Assembly: GCA_903772945.1 (NCBI GenBank)
Contig: CAICTM010000420.1
Location: forward strand, 1 to 64,000
Source: Seminavis robusta
Lineage: Eukaryota > Bacillariophyta > Bacillariophyceae > Naviculales > Naviculaceae
Direction of reading: 5' to 3'
Length of the DNA stretch: 64,000 nt
A program made the position numbers and the translations under genes. The notes under the pieces are model-generated. The model searched no databases. It worked only from the letters and a program-made list of their open reading frames with translations, and was not told the origin of the DNA. The stretch's first letter is position 1; each line of letters opens with the position of its first letter. This document shows, piece by piece, positions 55,101-64,000 of the stretch.

Positions 55101-55502
55101 GAATCACCAATCCTCTTGACAGACAATCAAGGACCCAAACTGGGCATGGCCACAAACGAAATCGCGCGTGAAGTGGAAGAATTTGGAGGAAAGCTCTGCT
55201 ACAACGCCCTGAGAATAGCTCAACTGTCAACTTTGGGATACAGTCTCAACATTCTTCCAAGTGCCTTTGCTGCATCCACTGGAACATCTCGATCAGCAGC
55301 GTACTGGACGGGTGTTCCAGACGACAGGCACGGGTTGGAGGATGAAACGACCGTGGGGGGCTCGCGCTGCGACGGGTGTTTCATGTTTGACGAAGATCAT
55401 GAATCCATTCTGGAAGGAATCGCCAAAGACGAGCGGAAAAGACCAGCAAAGGCCGCTGTACTTTGGGAGGAGCCTGAGCCAACAACAAATTTCAATCAGT
55501 AG
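52139..55502 (+). CDS. Large type II membrane glycosyltransferase (DUF6625-like plus GT49-like halves)
   Basis: Exons 52139-53555 and 53668-55502 give 1083 aa. A basic cytoplasmic tail is followed by one TM anchor (about residues 43-62). The first lumenal half resembles DUF6625-type glycosyltransferases: RIAIVLPFIGKGPESIPPYL, then HWGYSDLDIVFGDLGRW with a D-x-D pair (Asp261, Asp263) that would hold the metal and nucleotide sugar, and RGQFTFHKNTP. The second half contains SRKALLNMAMDAVPTRWW followed by an acidic SMDAAFF motif and VPGTVFWLPQFAL, a pattern like LARGE-type GT49 enzymes. Two catalytic units in one chain would resemble a bifunctional polymerising transferase. Likely Golgi; sugar and acceptor unknown. 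The C-terminal assignment is weaker than the N-terminal one. Confidence 0.75.
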
Positions 55503-56160
55503 GGGTTGGAGATTTTAGCCCACATCAGACCGGATTTCCGTGATGCGGCCACTAGCTAGCTAGCTAGCTGGTCAGCCTGCTGCGACAGGTCTACTGATTT
55601 CCCACGCGCAGAGAAACCTCTGGTGATGATTATCCACTCATCGTAGGTATGTTCTCTAAGTTACTATGGGAATACCTTCCTGCCTGGTCAGCCAGTCATG
55701 CTCAAAGTATCACCATTACACCTATACTGTTGATCTCTCGCTTTTCTGGCTTCACCTCTTTCTTGAAGCAATGCTGGCTGCGAAAGTGTCTTCTTTGGCT
55801 TCAAACTCGACTGTACGCTGGAGGTCAGAAGCCACCCTCTGAAGTGTCCAGACGCTGCATGCTTGTTTCAATTGAAGTTTCTTGTTCAAAGCTTTCAGTG
55901 TAGCTGCTTGCCTGGCTAGCTACCGGTAGTGATTCCCCAGGACCACAAGCGGATAGCAATCTCCATGCAAGCTCGTCTTCTTTAGCGCAGGTTCAATACA
56001 GAAGAAGTTCAGGCGAATTTGATGTCATCGATCGGGAGGCAACTACTATTGCAAGCACAATGATGATTCGTTTGGGAAGAATGAGCAATAAAAATTACTA
56101 ATGATGCAAGTCATCGTAGACCGACTTCCACCTTTAGTACATGTATGGACTGTCGACATC
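55503..56160. other. Convergent spacer
   Basis: Lies between the glycosyltransferase and the cyclase gene, which converge. Contains a (CTAG)n run at about 55552-55569 and an unsupported ORF at 55649-55903 (+). No gene assigned. Confidence 0.4.
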
Positions 56161-59082
56161 CTAACAGCTCTCTCCGTCCCAACTTGGCGATTCGTCGGCG
56201 AAAGCGACTTCATCTGTGGTTCCTGGTGAGAGGACGGCTGCGTTGTCAACGGGACCACTTCCGGGAGCCGCCGAGATTTCATCTGTGGTTCCTGGTGAGC
56301 GGAAGGCTGCGTTGTCACCGGGACCATTTTCGGAAGACGAAACTAGTTCGTCTTCTGTGGCTTCTGTGGCTCCAGGTGGGCGAATGACTGCGTTGCCAAG
56401 ATGACCATTATCGGAAGACCTAACGGATCTCTGTCCAATGGAAGACCTTGAGCTCCTGGGTGTAACCCAAAAGGTTCGAAGTCGCCCCTTTCCTTTTGCT
56501 TCGATTCCCCCTTCTCTTTCCTCGAGCCATTCCTTTTTCCCCGCAGCTATAAGAAGCTCGGTTGTCGACATAGATGCTTGGATTCTTCCTGCAAGCCCGT
56601 TACTTTCCATCCTACTCGCAGTGTTCACCGTGTCACCTGTGCATGGGAGAAAAGAAGCAGTTGAGATTGGCCATTTCTACTTCTTTGATCTCCGTACTTC
56701 GTTGCAAGCAACTTACCAAAGAGCTGGAATCTAGCTCTTTCGCCCCTCAGAACACCCTAAGCAATGTCAACAAGAACGGAGTGAGCCTCTCGCCCCAAAA
56801 CATAGTTTCGAAACTCCAACCAGCTCTTGTCTTACAGCAGTAACCGGTCCACTATGTATTCCCACTCTCATTTGCAGATCTGCAGTATCAGCTCCCAAGG
56901 AATGGATCAACTCGTTGTGAATAATCTGGTTCATGGCAGTCATACACTCGGCCGCAAACTTGGCCATGATCACTAAAAACATGGGAGTTGATACGGGTGG
57001 TTCAAACAAAAGAATCATGGTCAGCACAGTTTGGCAGGATGGAATTATACACACAGCAAACTTCATGGTGGAACGTACCGGCATGATCCTTTTGAGGCTT
57101 TGGTACGCCTGTTGTGACAGAATGCCCACAAGGTTAGGTCCACCCAAGCAATTTGTCATCCCCAACAAACACGCTTCTCTGCAGAAAGTACACACCTGTA
57201 ATAGCAAGATAGCAATCGCCAATCGTCTCCACTGTAGGGCAATGCATGTATGTGTATGTGTAAGACTACGACTACCAACCTCGAACTCCTCTTCCCCCAA
57301 CATCCAGTCCAGCTCACTAACCTTTGAACACTGCCCTCTTGGCGGCAATCTTGTCAAATACCCCGTACAGAGCTTCCAGAAGTTTGAAGACATCCTTTGG
57401 TTCGCGGTTGTTGCCACTCCATGCTGTAAAGCCAGCTATGTCGGCGAAAAAGACCGTGCAGTTTTCATACAAATCGGCAATGGCGTCTTCTTTTTCAGCA
57501 GCTGGCTGTTCCAGATCAGTAGAATGAAAGTTTTGTGGTGGGGCCTTGTTTGTGGATTCGTCAAACAATCGATTTCGGACAGGTTCTGGGAACAGCGTAT
57601 TGACCACTTCCGTAGATTGCACTGCCGTTTTCATTACGGCTTTTTGACGCACTTCCACAAAGCTGTCATAGCCAAGAAACACACAACTGGTAAAGACAAA
57701 CGTTGCCGCCACAATAATGGCAAAGATCATGGGTCCACTGGTCGTAAACCCATCCTCCATTTGTTTGGAAGGGTAGATTTTCACATTGTAATGACACTTA
57801 TCGTCATCATAGCTGTTGAGGAATGCCCCAAATCCTGTCTCACGTTTCCACTCGTGATATTCGGGCTCCGATAGATCCCCTGGTCCAATGTAGGTAGCCG
57901 ATGGTCCATTGATGAGATAAGTAAATGATTGACCCCCACAGACCTCATTGTTTTCCAAGACAGCCATCATCCCCTGCGCATCTCCGGGAAGGATGTTCTC
58001 AAAGTAAACCTGAGATATACGGCGACATGTGTGAGAGAGGCGTCTGCGGCGAGAGGGGGGTATCATGGTGACGGTAGCACACACTTCACACTTACCTGCC
58101 AGTACACATATCCACTCAAAGCCCCGACGAGTGGACCTCCGTCCTCTTCAAAGATGGGCCAATAAAAGTCACTAACGGGCCCTGCCTCATACTCAAAGGC
58201 CAACTCTCTTCGATTCGAGTACAGCATGAGAGATGCGAGTTTTCCGGCTGTCGCTGGGTTACTGGTATTGGTGTAATCGAATGCCGTCGTCACCAAGGGT
58301 TCCTGGTTTTCCAGTAATTGATCCCAATAGGGCCGCCTAGTTGGTTGTCCATAGGAGTTATGGCTGATACCACTCCACGCCGGAAAGACGGGGCAAATCT
58401 GCCATAGTGGAATGTACGGGCCGTTAGGGGGCAAGGGTCTCTGTCCTCGAGGCCACTGGCGGACTTTGTTGGGGATCCTGGTCATGCTACGGAGTGGCGC
58501 TGGAAGGATGGCGTTTTCAAAGGTTTCATTAAAGTTCCCATTGCGGTTGGCTTCTTGCCAATCCAATCCCTCTTGCAACCATCCCTGATTGGCCACAGTA
58601 AAGGCATTGTACCCGTCGAGTGTCGCGGGCTGCACAATGGGATAAAACTGCAACGAGATCATCCAGGCCAAATCTAACACATAGCGAACGCGCTGTTCGA
58701 AATCAGGGAATGTCACATTCGGCCAAACTTGTCCTTGCGCCTTGGCGCTCGAGGCAATGCCCACCGCCAATGATTCGACGGCGGAAAGGCGCATCACGGC
58801 ATTGCGTTTGAAAGATCCGAGGATCTTCTTGGCGTGGTCTTCATACGCCCGATGAAAGTCGTCCTCTTCTTTCTGTTGGAAGACTAGAAAGACGGTGACA
58901 CTCACACCAACTGCCACAGCCAACAAGACCAGCATCAACATGATGCGCCAATAACGAACCCATCGATCCTCCGATTTGGCAATGCGGAGGGAACTGCGAG
59001 TCGAAACTTCTTCGTTCTCCATGTGATGGGAGAGGGAAAAATCCATCATATCTTCCACATCGTCTTCTACCGTCTTCATCAT
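56161..59082 (-). CDS. Receptor-type class III nucleotidyl (probably guanylyl) cyclase
   Basis: Seven exons: 59082-58096, 58009-57322, 57231-57196, 57108-57079, 56972-56836, 56756-56717 and 56636-56161, giving 797 aa. Exons 3, 4 and 6 are micro-exons of 36, 30 and 40 nt, but all are needed to rebuild the conserved core. Layout: TM1 (45-68), a CHASE-like extracellular domain (about 70-420), TM2 (421-443), a linker with NTLFPEPVRNRLF, then the catalytic domain (about 512-690). FFADIAGFT (Asp519) and IGDCY (Asp564) bind metal. Glu560 in VETIGD matches guanylyl cyclases, while RFQLFGDTVNTASRME has Gln where these usually have Cys, so nucleotide choice is uncertain. The transition-state Asn-Arg pair is in NTASR. 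The C-terminal tail has two repeats of DNAA(F/V)-SPGTTDE. Confidence 0.9.
56200..56340 (-). repeat. Two-copy coding repeat of about 69 bp in the cyclase tail
   Basis: TTCATCTGTGGTTCCTGGTG, followed by a GGCTGCGTTGTCA-CGGGACCA segment, occurs twice in direct order. It encodes the repeated SPGTTDE peptide of the C-terminal tail. A third, weaker unit precedes it near 56340-56400. Confidence 0.75.
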
Positions 59083-61016
59083 GGTTGCCTTGTCTCTCAA
59101 TTCTTACTGGTAGCGAAGCAGTTTGTACGGTAATTAGGTGGGGTCAGATCTATCTTTTTGTGGACAAGCGGCTTTCTTTTTTTGTTCCATCCAAAACCGG
59201 GAGTTGTGTGCGAACGATGTCGACGGTTGAAAGGAGATCTTTGTTAATTTAGTTAGAAGCTAGATAAATGTAATTTATTAGTGCTTGAAGAAGACACAGA
59301 GAAGAACACTCCAATAAATGACTGCATTCAACCACAGAAGAGAACACCCTAATGACTGCATACACCTCCTCAAACCACCATGGAAAAGTCACGGAGCTGT
59401 CAAGAGGCCTGTTGAAACATACACGGGGCTTCGCGTTCTATTTCAATTTCAAAATTAATTAATAGCGTTCTGCTAGTACTACCGTAGCTACTAGCGGTAC
59501 CTTTACCGTACAGTGCGTGTCTACCCTTTTAGATTTTATCAAGAGTAAAACTTATCTTAATTCAGTCACTTTATGCTAAAATCGTACGATTTTAGATAAG
59601 TACCACCGCCAAAGTTTCTGGCTACACTCTTCACTCACACTTAAGATAAATGGGTTCAAGATACAAAGTACTCAAATTTACAGAAATGCTACGATAATCT
59701 AGACACTCAGATTTCCCAAAGGAGTAGGATAAGCTATGACTCGCTATGAGTACCAATGTCTCAAATCCTAAGATACTACAACTACTATCTGGGTAGCAAG
59801 GGCAGCTACATCGTAGTATCAACTATCTTTCACATCACCATCTACATCAAAGTCCTCCATATCCCCATCTTGGGGTGACTCTGGTGTACTGCCGCAACAT
59901 GACATTGTACGATGTACATTGTAGAGTGGTACTCTGCCGTCCTGATGTCTCAGCATGGAAGACCATTAGTTACTCAGTAGGTACTAGCTAGTAGCAGAGA
60001 CAGATTGGTTGTTTTTTCTCTTGAAATGGGACTTATCACTGGCACACAGTTGCACTTTTAAGGCATGCTGTTCTGGTTCCAGGTTCCAAGGTTGTTCATG
60101 TTCATTCCGCAAGTGGGACTTATCACAATTGCACTTTTAAGGCAAAATTTAATAAATGGTTTCCAGTTCCCAGTTCAGGTCCCAGTTGTTCATTCGTGGT
60201 TGATCAGCACAACACACAACATCCAAAGACCACAGGGAAACGCACCATGCCGTGCCATGCCGCATGCAACCACGAGGCAATGGCTGTTAGTGCCACTCCA
60301 TCGGCCACCACAAATGGGGCATTGGTCAGAAAAGACTGCTAGCTAGCTACTCGTAGTGAATGTCACGATGTCTCAATGCCATGGATTGAATTACTAGCTA
60401 GCTAGAGCCGTGTAGAGTTATCGATACATGCCAAAGGCAACAGTTCCATGCAACCACGAGGCAATGGGTGATGATGACGATGCCACTCTATAGACAACTG
60501 CACGAGCTACATAAGTATGGTATGTGTCAGAAAAGACTGCTCTAGCTACTCGTAGTGAATGTCACCAAAGAAGCAACGGTGATGTCTCTATTCTAATTCC
60601 ATGGAATTTACTACTGATACTAGGCAAGTAGAGTCACATGGTTGCTTACGTACCGATAAGCCCTGAGCAAAATGAGGAACTGTGACCGGACCGAAGATCG
60701 ACTGCAGCCAAGTCAAGTCGTGAGGCCTGCGGTACGACACATCGGGAAGCGAACGGCGCAGGAAGACGCACCAGTTGAAAGTGGGGTATCGGTTGCATCT
60801 GAGCCAACAAATCCAAGGCTTGAGTCATCTCTACTGAGAAAGGCACCTTTGTATCGCTGCAGGCCTACTGGAGCTTTCTCGGTGTCATGGCACCAGATCG
60901 CGATCCGTTAGAGCAGACGAGCCATTGCAGTGGCCTACAAGGACGTTTTGAATAGCAAGGAGCAGTGTAATCTTGTTGAAGAGGGCTCAGTCAACTGATC
61001 TTTGCTTGTACCATAC
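59083..61016. other. Intergenic, gene-poor
   Basis: No supported gene. A duplicated block with GTCAGAAAAGACTGCT and CTACTCGTAGTGAATGTCAC lies at 60318-60363 and 60526-60562, each preceded by a GCAACCACGAGGCAATGG copy (60265 and 60449). Another duplication, GGGACTTATCAC with TTGCACTTTTAAGGCA, lies at about 60027-60065 and 60115-60143. Confidence 0.5.
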
Positions 61017-61192
61017 TACCGCAAGGCAGGTAAGGTTGGCACCAAATGTAAGCCCTCCTGCACATTGGAGCGGAGACATTAACGGCCGCATCCGGGTGGA
61101 CGCACTTGTACTGAAACATTGGCAAATTCAAGCAACACTTCGCATAGTGCATGTACCCAACACGGGGGTACCGGTACGGTTATGATCCAATA
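61017..61192 (+). repeat. About 175-bp duplicated intergenic block, copy A
   Basis: Matches 62159-62338 over its length: GGCAGGTAA-GTTGGCACC, then CATCCGGGTGGACG, ACATTGGCAAATTC, CGCATAGT and GGGGTACCGGTACGGTT. Similarity fades into a looser match that includes CACACGGTTGT-TTTGGG further right. Non-coding; possibly part of a mobile element. Confidence 0.8.
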
Positions 61193-61743
61193 GTTTCCAA
61201 GTTGCTGCTGCACTAAAAACTCTGACTGTTGTTCAAAACTGACACGGGCTACCGTACCACACGGTTGTATTTGGGAATGAATTCAGCTATTAATAGAACT
61301 GTCATCGTTGTATTCATTTAGGAAGCAAGCAGCTAGAATCTCCATCGTCCTGTGACGTTCATCATACTGGGGGCTTAGCTTCAGTCCTCCAGGTTGGTGA
61401 CTATGTTGCTTGCCTTGGTGGTGGGGAGCGACAAGGGCACCGGGTTCGCCGGATATCACACGCTGACTCCTCTATCGGTACCGGTAGCTTGGTGGCTACG
61501 TGCCAATGACAGTGGCTAACCGTCAAGGGAGCTGTTGAGAGCCAGAAGACTCATCGCATGGCATCGCGCAAGCTTGCTGCAGTCACCACTAGCTAGTCGA
61601 CGAATATGGACAATAAACCATCTTAAACTAGAATGGCTGGTTTAGATCGGATGTTACACGTACGCGCCAACAAACTCGACACCACACCACACACGACACG
61701 TTGGCGTCTGCAACATTGCATGACCCGCTGATTCTGTTACTTC
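61193..61743. other. Intergenic
   Basis: 3' flank of the orphan exon and the trailing part of repeat copy A. Contains TCGGTACCGGTAGC near 61476. No gene seen. Confidence 0.35.
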
Positions 61744-61900
61744 TTAGAACCTGATGGTGAAAGAGGCGCCAATTCCAGCGCTTCCTCCGTTGCCAATGCC
61801 AGCTCCTCCTTGGAATTGATAGCTTTCGTTGTCGTACGTGTATTTGGGGCCGTAGCTGCCGCCTCCATTAGGAATCTTTCCAATCTTCCATTTCGCGTCC
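61744..61900 (-). pseudogene. Orphan 3' exon or truncated gene, Gly-rich C-terminus
   Basis: After a possible AG splice acceptor (61902-61901), the minus strand encodes DAKWKIGKIPNGGGSYGPKY, then TYDNESYQFQGGAGIGNGGS and AGIGASFTIRF before a TAA at 61746-61744. The Gly/aromatic pattern reads like a real protein end. Upstream, a GTAAGG donor-like site lies near 61993, but stops occur within a few codons beyond it, inside repeat sequence. The gene may therefore be cut off by a repeat insertion, or its other exons are missed. Family not recognised. Confidence 0.4.
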
Positions 61901-62005
61901 CTTCATTGTTCGTGGGGAGAAGAAGAGGAGGAAAGTGGTCAGAACCAACCAAGCACGGCGAAGGAGGGGACGAAGTTAAGCACTGAACCTTACCCAGCAA
62001 TACAA

Positions 62006-62150
62006 GCTTAGACAGGCTACATGCAGGCTGCCGCTAGCGGTAACTGTATTTCAAAGCGGACACAAACTACCGGAACACACCACACCGCTGTACTTGGGTG
62101 ACGCACGGCATGGTACCGGTAGGGACACAATGCATAGAATACCACTAAAG
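62006..62150. repeat. Partial related copy of the 61/62-kb repeat
   Basis: AGACAGGCTAC-TGCAGGCTGC, ACTGTATTTCAAAGCGGACAC and CACACCGCTGTACTTGGGTG resemble the right-hand part of copy B (62360-62440). This is a third, partial member of the same repeat family. Confidence 0.55.
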
Positions 62151-62158
62151 ATTTAGTA

Positions 62159-62338
62159 CTACCGAAAGGCAGGTAACGTTGGCACCAAATGTAAGGCTCG
62201 TGCACATTGGAGGCAAGTCATTAATGGCCGCGTCCGGGTGGACGAGCGAACTTGTACTAAAACATTGGCAAATTCTTGCAACAGTGCGCATAGTACCCGA
62301 CACGGAGGTACCGTACCGGTACGGTTTTGACCTAATAG
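62159..62338 (+). repeat. About 175-bp duplicated intergenic block, copy B
   Basis: Direct repeat of 61017-61192, about 1.14 kb apart, flanking the orphan exon in the same orientation. The extended right flank (GACGCGAGCGACCAGCCACA, then CGGTTGTGATTGGGTGACG) is shared loosely with the partial copy at 62006-62150. Confidence 0.8.
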
Positions 62339-63479
62339 CTGCTGCACTACACAGTGTACAAACCCAGACAGGCTACTACCGGGAACTGTCTTTCAAAACG
62401 GACGCGAGCGACCAGCCACACGGTTGTGATTGGGTGACGTTTTGACACAATACTGTACCGGTTCCACTAAAGACGAAAGGAGAGAGTGGATTGGTACCGG
62501 AGCAGTCCCACCATTAAACAAGCAGTAGTACACGTACGGCACCACTCATGCAGCGATGGCAAGGAGGAGATAAGACTGGACCTGGTGAACTCCTGGCGAC
62601 CCACATGAGGCCGACCAGTCCCGAGCACATGAAACAAAACATGTGAGATTTAACAAGGAAACACATGGACTTAAACACGAGGCATGAAACAACACTCCAA
62701 GACAAAAAGGAGTCCAGTCACGAATAAAAGACTTACATCCTCGACTGTTCTTGGTGACACCACGGCACCACCGCGCAACAGTCACCATAGACATGACACC
62801 AACCAGCCACGGCAACAACAACCGTAGCACCAAAACACCATGATCAAGGCCGTGGAAGGCACAAGGACGGGAAAGGGAGGACGGGAAAGGGAGGAAAAGG
62901 ATAATGCCCAGCTGCAACCATCGGTGCAGGAATGAAGAGGCGATCGCCATAGAATTCTTTCGTGAGATGTTGATCTTGAAGGAATGAAAATGGAGAAGAG
63001 TGGTGTGAAGGGATATCTGTAGTGAAGGAAAAGCACAGGAGAGAACATCGAAAGGTTAGAAAGGGAATACGGCAACGAACGAACAAAAAACAGAACACCA
63101 TGGTCGCACTTACATTGGGATACAAAAGGTCGAGGAATGAAAAACGGAGGCTGAAAAAGGGGAAGATTCTCACGCCCGAAAGGCAGCCCCTCACCAAATT
63201 TTCTACCGCCAACCAGTTGGCGCACCTTTCAAACCAACGAAAAAATGCATGGAATACAATACAAAGGCCATGCATGCACGAGGATGGAGTTGGCGAGCAT
63301 TGATTTCATTCGATTCAAAAGGCCGAAGGCAGGAAGTTTCTAGAACATCCAAAGGAACGTTCTAGAATTTGGGTGGAATTTCGAAAATTCCTCCGCAGAC
63401 TCCCATCAATGCAACAAGAATGGTTATTTGTGGATGTTGTTGATGATAGTTTAGTTGATAGAAGTAAAATAGTCTAGAC
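62339..63479. other. Intergenic
   Basis: Long overlapping minus-strand ORFs (62546-63275) arise from purine-rich plus-strand sequence with few stops and show no domain. A doubled GACGGGAAAGGGAGG lies at 62866-62896. An inverted pair around TTCTAGAA occurs near 63338-63368. The last 100 bp should be the leader of the gene at 63480. Confidence 0.4.
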
Positions 63480-64000
63480 ATGTCGCGACAATGGCCTAGC
63501 AGTCAGTGGAATCAAGGGTATCGGGATCCCCGACAGCATTGGCAAACATATTACACTGGTAACTCGGGAGGAGGGTACGTTGATCGCACCGCCTCGACGC
63601 CACGAGAGATAGTACAAACAAAGAAAGCACCTAGCAGGCTGTCGAACTTTATACAAGATACACTATGCAAGCCATGCGAGACACTCAACGATGCTCAGGC
63701 CGAAGTGTCTAGATATTATGGGGGCTATTACATGGATGATTACTGCATCAAGGCAGATGGCACCGAGAGAGGAAGCAACTGCACAAAATACAAGTACCAC
63801 TGCATTGCCACCAGGATGCAGCAACAAACCGGCATACCTGTAAAATGCAAGTGGCGATGCCAGATAAGGAAGCAAACAGTGGAGGACCGAGAGACGTTCA
63901 CAGTCTTCTCAAAGAGCTTCTTACAGCATAATCATCCCATGAAACAGCATCCAAAATCACCACAGGAGCAACACGGACTACCTTTTGCTGTACAGAGCTT
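63480..64000 (+). CDS. FAR1/MULE-like zinc-finger protein, 5' part (cut by right edge)
   Basis: From the ATG at 63480 the frame is open for 173 codons to the window end. The N-terminus is Gln/Tyr/Gly-rich. The later part has a Cys/His pattern: CKPC, YCIKAD, NCTKYKYHC, VKCKWRC, then ETFTVFSKSF and QHNHPM. A C-x(n)-C-x(n)-H-N-H arrangement of this sort is typical of the FAR1/WRKY-GCM1-like zinc finger at the front of Mutator-like transposases and related regulators. The catalytic domain, if any, lies beyond the window, so transposase versus domesticated factor cannot be decided. Confidence 0.6.
   Translation, partial: MSRQWPSSQWNQGYRDPRQHWQTYYTGNSGGGYVDRTASTPREIVQTKKAPSRLSNFIQDTLCKPCETLNDAQAEVSRYYGGYYMDDYCIKADGTERGSNCTKYKYHCIATRMQQQTGIPVKCKWRCQIRKQTVEDRETFTVFSKSFLQHNHPMKQHPKSPQEQHGLPFAVQS

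Noticed and set aside
56933-57874. 313-aa plus-strand ORF
   Set aside because: Antisense to the cyclase catalytic exons and introns; the minus-strand spliced frame has all conserved cyclase motifs.
62546-63275. Three overlapping minus-strand ORFs up to 147 aa
   Set aside because: Cys/Phe/Leu/Ser-rich translations of purine-rich complementary sequence; no domain in any frame.
1-64000. tRNA, rRNA or snRNA genes
   Set aside because: Scanned by eye for B-box (GGTTCGA) contexts and conserved rRNA segments; the few GTTCGA hits lie in coding exons or lack a cloverleaf. A tRNAscan-SE/Infernal run would be decisive.

Overview
The window is eukaryotic nuclear DNA, most probably from a diatom (likely pennate). 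The supporting signs are short GT-AG introns of about 50-150 bp, a DUF6824 protein of the type abundant in diatoms, a peroxisomal thiolase carrying a C-terminal S-R-L signal, a stramenopile-style membrane cyclase, and AT/GTACC-rich intergenic DNA full of small repeats. No operons, Shine-Dalgarno sites, CRISPR arrays, rRNA or tRNA genes were seen. Exon models were built by hand from frame continuity, splice dinucleotides and paralogue comparison.

Left part (1-29.6 kb), gene-rich: a signal-peptide gene running off the left edge (-), a stand-alone DHFR (+), a four-exon PX-domain protein (+), a repeat-bearing gap, a Patched/NPC1-type RND protein (+), a head-to-head pair of sulfotransferase-like paralogues, two paralogous mitochondrial carriers (-) flanking a seven-exon copine (+), a small secreted protein (+), a thermolysin-type M4 protease (+), an INCENP homologue with an N-terminal SAP motif and C-terminal IN-box (-), and a 3-ketoacyl-CoA thiolase (+).

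Middle (29.6-43.4 kb), mixed: an intact Ser/Thr kinase surrounded by at least three decayed kinase fragments, one lacking the parental intron and one abutting a fragment of pyruvate dehydrogenase E1-beta; a MITE-like element with long terminal inverted repeats; a secreted/membrane protein with a Hedgehog-type Hint (Hog) domain; a small protein with a long apolar segment; and a DUF6824 protein (-).

Right part (43.4-64 kb), repeat-rich with islands of genes: satellite-like arrays (about 72-bp and about 150-bp units), a 75-bp repeat holding a telomere-like motif, a low-complexity protein with ten-residue repeats (-), a large type II membrane glycosyltransferase (+), a two-TM receptor nucleotidyl cyclase in seven exons (-), duplicated intergenic blocks, an orphan 3' exon (-), and the start of a FAR1/MULE-like zinc-finger protein cut by the right edge.

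The genes do not form one pathway. Local themes are paired paralogues (sulfotransferases, carriers), fragmentary copies of kinases, and secretory/Golgi/cell-surface proteins. The most unusual items are the Hog/Hint protein, the SAP-INCENP, and the kinase/PDH pseudogene debris.
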